Part shown: piece by piece, positions 41,801 to 54,200 of the stretch
Numbering within the stretch: the first letter of the stretch is position 1
Layout of the letters: each line of letters opens with the position of its first letter
NCBI RefSeq assembly: GCF_000002235.5
Contig: NW_022145547.1
Span: 601,501-665,500, forward strand
Reading direction: 5' to 3'
Length of the DNA stretch: 64,000 nt
Source: Strongylocentrotus purpuratus
Taxonomy: Eukaryota > Echinodermata > Echinoidea > Camarodonta > Strongylocentrotidae
Made by a program: the position numbers and the translations under genes
The notes under the pieces: model-generated
Database searches by the model: none
The model's input: only the letters and a program-made list of their open reading frames with translations
What the model was told of the DNA's origin: nothing

Positions 41801-44800
41801 ATCAGACTGCACAAAAAGGGGGAAAAAGGATGTAAAATAATGATTATTTGTCCCGGAATCGGTGCTTAATTGCCTGGAAATGCAGAAAAGGTTGTGACCT
41901 TTATGAATGATTCTTTAGCCTTCCGATGTTAACTCATCAAAGGGATATCCAATACTGCACTTCCTAAGCATGAAATTCGAAATATATATATCTCACAAAC
42001 GATATCATTTCTTCTGACTTTAACCTTCAATATTTATGCAGGTACACACTGTAATCTCAGATAATACATAAACCTCATTAACACTGCCAACAATTGTTAT
42101 CCTTGAATCCAAACAATTAATCGTCAGTTGAGAACAAGAAGGGAATTAACTCTGTGTAAAATGATAAAACTCAACGTCCTTCTAGCTCTCAGTTAATGAA
42201 ATGTAAGTTGACTTAATTCATCATGTGACACAAAGCTACTGCTACAAAAAGAAAAAAGAATATTCATAATACATTCCCTCCCCCCCCCCCCCCAAGCCAA
42301 CAATCCTAGAATCTGGGAGTCTTGTATAAAATGCTGTCCGATGAAGATGTGGAATAATTGGTAAGAGATATTACCTGTAATATAAGAGATCAATGTCACA
42401 ATGTAATAGCTACAATGTCTCTATTATAAATTCCCGCTGTATGGTATTGCAGTTCACATTGAAATCAGGCTGAAATCAATCGACGATATTTTCCTCCACT
42501 CGACACATCAATTTTCAAAACACTGTAGGCTACTATGGTATAGAGTACCTTTAATAGTACATCTATTACAACTTTCAATTTAAGTAGGACATGATTATGT
42601 AGGAGTAATATGTTAACATGTATACTGTACATGTGTACTGGTCTGCTTTATACAATTTATTACATGTACATTATGTGTGTGTGTCAGGAGAATTTGTGCA
42701 CATACTATTAACTTTGGTCCATATTGGTGCACAATGAATGTATTCTTGGAATCATATATATATATATATATATAAACCTTTCATTTACACTACTGCAAAG
42801 ATGGTTGAATGAAATGATTTGGAATTAGGGAACATTCCTTCTTCCCGTTCTCAGTCTTATAATAGCTACTGACAGGAGCTGATAACTATTAATTATCACC
42901 TTCCATCATTAGCAGATATCTCCCATTTCATTATTTGGTAATTCTAATAATATACCCTATCCATTCTTAAGTATCCATTTCCTACTGTCCTCTGATTACC
43001 AATAAAACTAAACTAAATTACAATGAAAAAGATTATCACATCATTACAGATGGTATGTACCACTTTAAATGTCTAGTTCATTATGAGCAATAAATCTTGT
43101 CTCGAAACCGCTCTGCATGACCGCTAATAGCACTTTGACATTTATTATCCCTGGTTCATGAGAAACTCAGACAGTGATTAATTAATAAGATTGAAAGTGA
43201 TTTCTCAAGACCCGGGACTATACACCGCATAAGAAAATAAGAACACTGTTAAGATGTGGGACGGGTTCGGACTTTATCAACTCCAATGTAGAAAGAGTCT
43301 TTCTGATGGCTGTAATCTAATATTAAACATAGAAGGGAGATACTGCAAGTTAAGAATAAACATGGTTTCAGATTCCCTGCATCAAAGATTATATACATTA
43401 AAAGATTGCATTTAATTTGTTAGCTTTAGCTATACTATGACCTTATTTCACTTCATGTGTTACTGATATTGTAGAAACTACCAATCAAATACCAAACATC
43501 CAGATATAATAATGATAATACTCTGGGTTTATATAGCAATAAATTCATATATATACGATATCTAATTACGGCAAATTTATAAGCTCAAATTGTAAAGGCC
43601 ACTATAATATGAGACAGGACCATTAATTTTGTCTGGGTTTGTGATGACACGCATTATAAAGGTAGATTGCTGAAAACAAATGCTAAAAATGCTCATTATA
43701 TTATTTTTAATGGGAGGGAGGGGGAGGGTCTTTATAACATTTACGGTTCAAAGAACAAAGATCGATGCAAACAGAATACCAGAAGGAACACAGTTTGAAC
43801 AGATGCACAGAGAGGATGTGAAACACGTACATGTATGGTAGAAAACATGTTTTCTTGCCCTCATTAGAAAAAGTATGTCAACATGCACTTGGGCACACAT
43901 TGCATGTTGAGCGCAAAAAGGTGATAAACTCAATGTTGAGGGATATGAGATAGCACTCTTCTTGCTCTAGGAGGATAACTACATGTAAATACAGGTGTTG
44001 TCAAATGAGGCAAGGGGATATTACATAGTGTATCTATAAAAAGGAATTACATCATGATGCCTCAATCTTTGCAATTTCAGTGTATCTGTGAACAAGAATT
44101 ACGTCATGATGTCTCAATCTTTGCAATTTCAGTGTATCTGTGAAAAAGAATTACTTCATGATGCCTCAATCTTTGCAATTTCAGTGTATCTGTGAAAAAG
44201 AATTATGTCATGTCTCAATCTTTGCAATTTCAGTGTATCTATGAAAAAGAATTATGTCATGATGTCTCAATCTTTGCAATTTTGCATTTCATTTGTGAAC
44301 AAGAAGGGCATTATAACTCTATTTAAAAAAAAAAATGAGTTAATGTCCTTGTGGCTCCAACCAGATGAGATGTAAATTCAGAATATAACACCATACCTCA
44401 CAAGCACAAAGGTGCACAAATCACTGACAGTTGTCATGACTGAATCTGAATATCTGCATTTTGATCATTTAATAGCATTCCCATCAAATAAAAGTAAACA
44501 TCTATGAAATTTGCATAAAGTACTCTTATTTTGGATAACAAATGAAAAGCATAAGACCTTTTTGTATTCAATTAATGTTCTCACATATTAAAGGATGAAT
44601 GTGCCCATGTGAAGTGGGCTAACCTACAGAACAAGCTTAATGTTTGGATGATTGGCTTTAAGCTTTAATAGATGATTAAGTGGTGAGACAGACTCTTTGA
44701 CATTAATTTAGATTCAATTAAATTAAGGGTTGAGGAAGGGGGCATGTGCATGTACACAGAATACAAATTAACATGCAAGTATGCACTGTAAAGGTATTAA

Positions 44801-45244
44801 CCATCAAAGAATAATACCAATCAATAAACACAATAAAAATGCCGTTCTCAAGGATGACAAAGACGACCCCCCCCCCCCCCCTTCACATCTTTGACGATGA
44901 TAAAATCAAAATACTATTACCCAATATCCATGATACAAAACTATGTTCATACCCGCTGGCTGAACTTCATCAAGCACTTAGTTTTCCCTCTCTGTAAACT
45001 TTAGTCTTCATATTTTCATGATGTACGAATTTCCGGAAATAATGTATGCGTGAGCACCCATTACATTGCAATATCAAGGTATACATCAATACATTTCCGG
45101 CTCTTCACTAGCCTTTCCTATCATATGCTCTGTCCCATCTTCCATTATCTTTATCTGTGTTTATCATCATCTAGATACATCTATTTGATCTATTCATGCA
45201 TCTGTCTCCTTCTCTCAATCTCCCTTCCAGCACCCCTCTCCCAT

Positions 45245-45283
<39 letters not shown>

Positions 45284-48200
45284 CTATCTCTCTTCATCCC
45301 CATCTCATTTCTTTTTTCTCTCCTCTTCCTCCCTCTTGTCATCCTAATTCTCTCTACACTTTAAAAAAAGAATACATAATCGTATTATGTTCAATTTACA
45401 TCTCTTTCTTGTATCTCATTTTCCAGATATTTTGTTAACTTATTTAGTAGCAGGATGGACGGTAGACGATATAAGTTAGGAAGCGCATTGGTTAGATTCA
45501 TGGAATAGGTAAACTTGATATATCAAATGCTTTAAAATGGCATCCCATTCCCTCTGATGCATGTGGGTGTATTAATTGAAACCACATATTCCAAAGAGAT
45601 AGACGAGACAGTTACTTATCCCGGAGGATCCGCCTCGGAGCCATTTGGTGAAAAACGTTCCCTTCTCTTTCCCCCTTGAGCATGTAATTAGATATAGGTT
45701 ATTGTTTGAAAGACAAAGTTGTTTACCAGACAGTGTTATCAATCCTGTCAATGCCACACCTGATATCACAGAGTGACAGAACGGATGGGGCATGTGTAAC
45801 ATGAAGACAAACACAGCATCCAATATATGGGGCTACATACACGCAGAGAGGGGGAAGATGGTATAGAAATATATGCCTAGGGAAATGAGTCAATAACTAT
45901 TGTTCTGCAGGCTTCAGGCCCTCTGCCAATTATGATCATTTACAAAAATTCTTTTCCTTAAGTTCCTCAGGTAGATCTTTCTTACGTCAAAGGCGACTGG
46001 CTGAATTTCTAGATCGAATTTTAGGAATTTAGCTCATATTTTCGAGATGATTGTATTACTTGTCCACATGCAAACGCCAATAATGGTTTAATGAGTTCAA
46101 GTTAAACGTCATTGACTCGATATATGTACGTCAGTAATCAGTCAATTTATAAATTTGTGTCATGCATGTTTTCATTTTTACTTTACCTACCAGTATTCAC
46201 ACAATGACTTTGATAAAAAGCTAAAATTCGCCAAATCAACGCCCCATTTGCATTCTTATTTTTTTTTAATTCAAATGAATTTACAAATCACTGAAAAGCT
46301 CACACAGTATTATTGACAGAGAGTAATAAACTACTACATTACCACATATCTTTCATGTACATGTATAGTGTTTAGAGGGTAATGTACGGTAATGCCTAAC
46401 CGGTACCTGTATTTCTGATAAAAAATAAATGGTAAGGACGATCGACATTTTTTTTTTCTTGATCTAGTTCATGATCTAATATGGCAGAAAAAATGAGACT
46501 AGAGAGGATGTTCATGTACCAGCACATACACATGTATAGCATTATTAAAGGAACATTGTTTGCCTTGAATCTAGGTTAAGGGCACATTGCAAGCTCAGCT
46601 CCGTGCACAAAGGAGAACAGATCGAAGGCGGACAATATGGAGAGACGGGAGAGACGGGGGAGCTGAACTCATGTTACGCTGTGTGACATGACTCATAAGC
46701 TGTGTTCATATTACAGATGTATGCATCTTTAGGAGAATTATTGTGACTTTTTGGTTTCATAAAAGCTTGATATTCAACAAGTTGACAGGCTTGTTCACTT
46801 CAAATGAAACTGACCTTTCACTATCTGACAGTAGAAAATGCTAGCGAGGAAACAACATCTCTCTGACACTCTTCCAATAAGAACTACTCGTTTCTTTTCC
46901 ATAAAGCTTTAAATTTTACACCACCCATGCAGACATTTTCAGTCAACATTTCACTTGGATATTCTCTAGAAAACGCTGCTCATAGAAGGAAGCACAAAAC
47001 AACGAGAATTTAGATTTCTGTAACTTATTTCTCGAGAACCTAGCCATCGTGAGGATGCATCTAATCAAATATATTGAGTACATTTATCATGAGGCATAAG
47101 CCCACTTTCATTTACATGCAGCACGATGACAAAAAAAGATGAGGATTTATATTCTGGAACTTCTTTCTCGAGAACCTACATGTAGCTATCGTGAGGACGC
47201 ATCTATCGAGTATATTCATCATGTGTGCAGGCATAAGCCCACTTCCATTTACATGCAGCACGCAGACAAAAGACGATGAGGATTTGAGGATTTTTATTTC
47301 AGAACGTATTTCTTGAGAACCTGGCTTTCGTGGGGATGCATCTATTGAGTACATTCATCATGTGGCGAGGCATAAGCCAGCTTCCATTTACATGGAGCAC
47401 GGTGACAAGGGCAGGTGTAGAAGAAATGAACTACTCAATGCATGTCGGATGGATGGATGGATGCCGCTAAGTGGAATCCATTCTGCCGAAAGATGGAAGT
47501 ACAGAGCCTTAAGAGTTCAGCTCCAGGCAACTCAAAGGGAATAGTCAATATCTAGAGTACAGGAAGTCCATCTTTATAGCATGATCTAAGCTAAGATTTC
47601 ATACGAGACGGTAGACACAAATGTCAAATTTGTAGTTTCAAATTATTTGAGACTTAAAGAATCAATTCAATATTTGTCACAACAAAATTAATTTGTGTCT
47701 TCCAATTATGGATGTCACCAACATATCACTTTCAAGATTGAATGATAAACTCTATGCTACATTTAGATAACACCCCCCCCCCCCTCTAAAAAGAGAGATA
47801 GATAGATAGATAGAGAGAGAGTAGAGAAAAAAAAAGCATGATATACAAATTTAAACTCTGTACATGTACTTCAAATCATGCTAAGATATTGAGTATTCCA
47901 TGATTTCAATTTAAACCCCAAATGGGCAAATTAAGTGCTTTCAACAGCCTGAATTCCTCGACTGAAATGTCAGGCCAGTACAGGTACATGCCATGATTCA
48001 TGTGGTTTTCAAGCTAAAGGAATCCAATCTGCAGGGGCTTGTTGAAGGATCAGAGGACTGAACTACGTCTAAAAAGTGCAAGCCAGTGAATTAAAGGGGA
48101 TAAACCCTTATCCCAGGGCTGGAATTTGCGATTGATCCCCTCGTAATTCCCCAAACGGTTACGATTGGACATTGCTGCCAGAGAATATTGCTGATTCATA

Positions 48201-51200
48201 TCGTCATAAGGAAGAGGTCTGTAGTCAGAAGTCATTTGAAGATTAAGGCATAGATTTGTGGTGATTTATATTTCAAAGTTTACATGAATGTTTACCAAAT
48301 ACATCTATTTCAAGTACCGGTATACATACATACTGCGGTTTTCTTATATTTCATATTCATCGTACTGTCTTACAGATTTAAGTATCACTATTACCAAATG
48401 AAAATGGTATACAAATACTTGAAGTAAATACATTACTACTTCCTAATTTTTCATATTTATTTTGTCTTATTACAAATTGAAGTATTACTATTTCATGAAA
48501 AGGGAAAACTAGATAAATGTTATCTGCAATATCTTGAGCACGTCTTCAGCACAAAAATAATTTGATTGAATTTGTTACCCTTCAAATCCTGATAAAAAAG
48601 GTCATGAAAAGAACTCCATTTTTAAGTTAAAAGTTGCTGAGAGCAAACATAATACAATCCATTATACAAGGGCGTTATTCGGTAAAACAAAAGACACCAT
48701 CAAGAAGTGTGTGGGAAGCTAAAGATTGAAACACACTTCTCTAAGTGGGTCTCCAATAAACAAGAGAAATTTCTTGTGTCGAATGCTAACTTCAAATTAA
48801 GCATCTACTTATAACTACTTATGCAACTAACATTTTGTAAATATTGCCTTCGTAAACAGATTATGTAGGACTACTATTTTGCACCATGAATTTGCAGAAG
48901 GGGGAAAATGTATAAAGAAGGTGTATATTATGTTCTTAAAGGTTTACATGTGCGGAGAAGAAGTGTTGGCAGTAATGTGTTTGAGGTTAAAACAATTGTA
49001 ACGACATTGCTCAATACCCTATGGGGGTGTCACCACCTCATGTAATTGCATTATTAAAGTCTAACTCATGGCATGAATTGTATGTTGATTCTGCTCAAGA
49101 CAACAGCACCTAATGGAAATGTGACAGACAGACAGAAGGCAACTGTCATATATGATAAGGCCTATACAATCAACTAATGCATATTGCATCGGATACAATG
49201 TGTTAGGCAAAAGATAAGTAGCACAAGAACATTTCCTGATATTTCGACATTACTTCATTACCCATGGCCCCCTGACACCCTTACAGAAACTTAAGCTTGC
49301 GGCAAGCTTGTTACAAGCTTGTTAGAAGCTTGCGGCAAGCTTAATAAGATTGCATTACAAATTTAAGCTTGCAAAACTTGTGCGCAATCTTACAGCAATC
49401 TTGCTGCAAGCTTGCAGGCAAAGAGAGATATTCATGCAAGCTTGCTGCAAGCTTGCAGGCCAAGAAGATATCCCTGCAAGCTTGCAGGAGCGCAATCTAA
49501 AGCCCTGGCAATCTTACAGGCCGACAGTGTATGCCCTGCAAGCTTGCAGCAAGCTTGCGGACATTGCAGGGGCGCAAACTAAAGCTCTTGCAAGCTTGCA
49601 GACAAAGAGGATATCCCTGCAAGCTTGCAGGAGCGCAATCTAAAGCCCTTGCAATCTTACAGGCCGACAGTGTATGCCCTGCAAGCTTGCAGCAAGCTTG
49701 CGGACATTGCAGGGGCGCAAACTAAAGCTCTTGCAAGCTTGCAGACAAAGAGGATATCCCTGCAAGCTTGCAGGAGCGCAATCTAAAGCCCTGGCAATCT
49801 TGCAGGCCGACAGTGTATGCCCTGCAAGCTTGCAGCAAGCTTGCGGAGCTTGCTGGGGTGCAATCTAAAGCCCTGCCAAGCTTGCCGCAAACTTATGTCA
49901 GACTGCTATGGACAAACCCCATCTATGACCAAATTATTGTCACTGTAAACATACAGCACAAAAGTTTATATGCACAATTAAATTGTTCAATAATTATCTC
50001 AAAACCTTTGATTCTTTGCTAATGAGGTATAAAATAGGGGATCTTTATACACATATAATAATAATAGTACAGTTCTTATAGCGCATTATACCTTTGAAAA
50101 AGGATTAAAGATGGATGATCATAAAACAAACATTAAATATCGCATCATGACTCACTTTTCACTGTACAAAAAGGTACACCATCCAACACTCTAAAAATGA
50201 TTTCCTTTTTCACTGTGATTTACGAGAGACCAGGCAAGAGTCAACAAAAATGGTTGAAACAAAATATATAATTTAAATGAGCGTTTAATCAAACCTTGCT
50301 AAAATCTAGCCGGAAAACGATTTGATTAAAAAACTATATTCTTAAACAAAAGCAAAACTAATAGTCCAATAGTCTGCTTGAATTTCTTTAATTGACAAAA
50401 AAGACCAAGTGTTTTGTTTTAATTTTTGGATAAAACATCCTAAGACATGTCTGAAAAGTGATGTCTTGTGTGTTGTGGGTGGTGGAGCCTGATTTCAGAG
50501 GTCAATGACCTTTATTTGACCCTGATTTCGCCTAACAGTTGTTTTTTACATGTCATTTGTTCAAAAGAGCCTCAATTTTAATGAATATTGTGTCTAATGA
50601 AAGTAATGAAATTATCTATCACATGATATGAATATTTATAATATTTGATGATATTTTGAACCTTTTTTTAGGGTTTAAAATGTAATTTTTTGACTTTTTT
50701 CACTAAAATCATAATTTATCACTTTTTGTTCGTATCTGTAAAAAAAGAGGAAACAATGAAAATCCTAAAGAATTACTGTAAAAAATGAATTTATATTCAT
50801 TTATTACACTGTGAAAATTTTATATTCATTACTTCTGTTACTAAAAAGTTATTGACTTCCAAAGATAACACTCCCAGTGCCAACAAGATCCTAATCAGAA
50901 AAATGTCACGCGCCCTCTATTGGCCATTCCAAGTTCATTTTTTGTGGTTGGTTCAAAGTTTTGTTGAACATTTTGTGAACTGGTCAAGTGTGAATCAACT
51001 TCAAAATGGTAAGTACTTGTGAGATATTGCACTTACATTATAATAATTCACAACAACATTTAACGTATAAATCTCTGGAAAGCATATTAAAATGAAAATA
51101 AAACAGGAAAATTGTAATAATTTGATAATTTTTCATTAAATAGACCTAATGTAAAACTCAGACTCAGTCCCACATCACCAAAAAAATGTTAGTTAAACTA

Positions 51201-54200
51201 GCTAGACTAGGTAGTACTAGTAGGTAGCCTACTTGGTACTTGGTCGGTTGGTCCTCCAAGATACTCGTCTGAGTTTTAACTTAACGGGTAGGGTGTATTA
51301 GTTTGTAGATGTGGGGACGTCAGGGCAATTTTGAATTTGACAGGGTCAGTGTGGGCGATAGTCTCTGGTTTAAGCTGGTCTAGGTCTAGACCAGGACTAG
51401 GTCTAGACTAGATATAGGCCCATAACTTCCAATTCTAGATCTAGTATAATCTGAAACGGCTCTGGACGCAATTTCTCAGTCTATCTCTCTACCTCTTTGT
51501 ATATGTGTGTGTGTTTTAGTTTTCACCCTGATTCTAAGGGTATGTGTGTGTGTGAGGGTGTGTGTGTGTGTGTGCGGTAAACAGGTAACAAAGGTAAAGT
51601 GGGAGAGAAAAAAATGATTCAACAAAATCCATTATCTGCATTTTGTTCAACCCCGTTTGTGTCTCTGAGTGTGTGTGTTTGTGTTGACGTGCGTGCGTGT
51701 ATGTTTTTACATCAATTGTGAAAAGGTAGATCTATAGGTTTTATACTATGTAGACTAGACTAGACTAGACCTAGATCTATGTGTTTTTTCCCAAAAAAAG
51801 ATGGCACCCACAGGTCTTTCGGGAACAAATTTTCTCCACTTCTATGTATTCAATTTGTGCCAGACTTGCCATGGCAATACCTTTCATTTTTTTTCATTTT
51901 TGAGAGGGAATTTTTTTTTATAGAGATATCAAAAGTGTGAATTATATTTTTTCAATGTTTTTAGACAGTCGTTATTACATGTACAAGTATTCAGAAGTCT
52001 AGCTGCAGCACTACATGTCATTGAAATGTACTTCAAACTCAGGTAACATTAAAACCAGTTGATACATATATGATGTATCTTTTGTAGATCTCTGTCAATG
52101 TTATTGTCCATACTGTTACAATTATTCCATTTAATTTGTAGCAAGCTTGCGGCAAGCTTGCGACGAGCTAACATCAAGCTTGCATATTTTGTAATTGGCT
52201 GAGGGTACCATTTGGATTTTTCACCACGCAAGCTTGCAAAAGCATGCAAGCTCGCTGCAAGATTGCACGCTTCTCTTTTTTTTCCAGCTTGGGAGCTTGC
52301 GCAAGCTTGCAGATTTTTAAACCTGCAAATATAATTCAATATCTGCAAGCTTGCTGTGTGAGCTTGTTTCAAGCTTGCCGCGAGCTTGTTTCAAGCTCGT
52401 TACTAGCTTGCAGGGTTCCAAAAATGCAAATGAGTTTATCTGTCAGCCAATCAAAACAGAGGAAATATATTTTCAGATCTAACAATCTGCAAGCTTGCAA
52501 GCTCGCAACAAGCTTGCTGCAAGCTTACATGCAAGCTCGCAGCAAGCTTGCAACAAGCTCGCAGGTAAGCTTGGGAGCTTGCGCAAGCTTGCAGATTCTT
52601 AGACCTGCAAATATAATTCAATATCTGCAAGCTTGCTGTGTGAGCTTGTTTCAAGCTTGCCGCGAGCTTGTTTCAAGCTCGTTACTAGCTTGCAGGGTTC
52701 CAAAAATGCAAATGAGTTTATCTGTCAGCCAATCAAAACAGAGGAAATATATTTTCAGATCTAACAATCTGCAAGCTTGCAAGCTCACAACAAGCTTGCT
52801 GCAAGCTTACATGCAAGCTCGCAGCAAGCTTGCAAGCTTGCAGATTGTTAGACCTGAAAATATATTTCCTCTGTTTTGATTGGCTGACAGATATAACTCA
52901 TTTGCATTTTTGGAACCCTGCAAGCTAGTAACGAGCTTGAAACAAGCTCGCGGCAAGCTTGAAACAAGCTCGCAGATCAAGCTTTCTGCAAGCTTGCACT
53001 GCAAGCTCGCGGCAAGCTTGCACCAATTTCCATAAGGGCATGATGTAATTAATTAGAATTTAAAGGTGGCTTGTATGATTGGTATGTTGGATTCATAACA
53101 AGGCATATAAACAAAGCAGTAATAATGGACAGCAATGTGATAGACGTACAGCTATAGAGACTGTCATATGATTAGATTAATTGGTAACGCAACAATCTGA
53201 GTAATACACATTGCATGACTGTGATGTAACTTTTATTCCTATCAATCTTCAACAGAACAATCAATGCCCTTGAATATTCTATACACACCCTCTATACAGC
53301 TAATAGCTTCAGGTCCCCTTCTTCCGCATCTTAGAAAAGTGAAGACCGCAAACATTATTCCAGCTGAAAGTTGAAAACGAATGATCATCTTCCCTCTGAT
53401 CCCCCTTCCATTCTTCAATCTCCTCTCCCTTCCCATTCTCTTACACCCCCTTCCCCTTCTCCTGCCACATTTGTTCCTTTCCCCCTTGCCTCCCATATTA
53501 ACCTATTCCTCTTTTCCGTTTTTGACCCCCGCCCCCATGCAATTTTCTTACAGCTCTTGTTCATGGGCACTCTCTACGTTATCTAGGAAAATGAGACTTC
53601 TGTACACCTAGGATTACTTTACATTTCTTTATTTTCCCCAGAGCCATTACAAACTATGTGAACTTTTCAGAACTAAAGCGTTTCTCCGTGCCTCCACATA
53701 TTGACACAGCCTCTACCCCCCCCCCCCCAGAAAGACAACAACAGCAACAATAAAATCTGATACTAAGCCAATGATACTCCCAACAAACCACTAGATGAGG
53801 TCAAGAAAAAGGAGGTTAAATTCTCATTACATTCATGCAATACTTTGCCAATGTACGGACAGCCACAAACAAACAGTAGCTCTCCCTTTACTTTGGCAAT
53901 TTTTTTCACAAACATTACCAATTCAGCCAATTTGAAGAGCCCATACGTGTAGTGATTACAACTATAATGTTTCTCTTACTCTTTCTCATTTGTTTGTGTA
54001 ATTTCATTCAAACTCTTACCAGTCTACTTCTCTGATTATTTTGTCTGCTTTCCTCTAAAGTAGTTTGCTATCAAGGTTGGATTTCCCTTTAAACGTAAAT
54101 TAATTTCTCATCAAGATACCTTTCCAACTGGCCTTACCATGCAGCCAAGGGCAGGGGGTTCATAGTTGGGACAATGGTGACAGCGCATCACTGTGATGAT

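Larger units (their letters stand above)
49278..53038. mobile_element. foldback-like element with GCAAGCTTGC-array ends
   Basis: Two arrays of the palindrome GCAAGCTTGC (about 14 exact copies in each by eye) flank about 2.24 kb of ordinary AT-rich DNA. The outermost bases match as inverted repeats: CCCTTACAGAAACTTAAGCT on the left, and on the right (reversed) CCCTTATGGAAATTGGTGCA. The layout matches foldback elements, whose long ends are built of short tandem repeats; the TU elements of sea urchins are the known parallel. No transposase frame is present, so it would be non-autonomous. No 8-bp target duplication was found (CCCTGACA against CATGATGT), which leaves the boundaries uncertain. Confidence 0.55.

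Noticed and set aside
44028..44281. Regular repeats considered as a CRISPR-like array
   Set aside because: The copies are contiguous with no unique spacers, in a eukaryotic intron. This is a minisatellite.
48050..48235. Minus frame [20 protein letters not shown] as an alternative MAST first exon
   Set aside because: The composition looks protein-like, but the only GT donors in its open part are in phase 1, while exon 2 requires phase 0. There is no family match. Kept only as a weak possibility.
49350..49868. Overlapping open frames with [20 protein letters not shown] repeats
   Set aside because: They are translations of the 143-bp tandem unit. The unit length is not a multiple of three, so the same peptide appears in different frames, which is not how coding repeats behave.
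52244..52879. 211-codon plus-strand open frame rich in QACKLA/LQAC
   Set aside because: It is created by the stop-poor AAGCTTGC array and its 282-bp duplication. The protein is just the repeat read through, with no recognisable fold or splice context.
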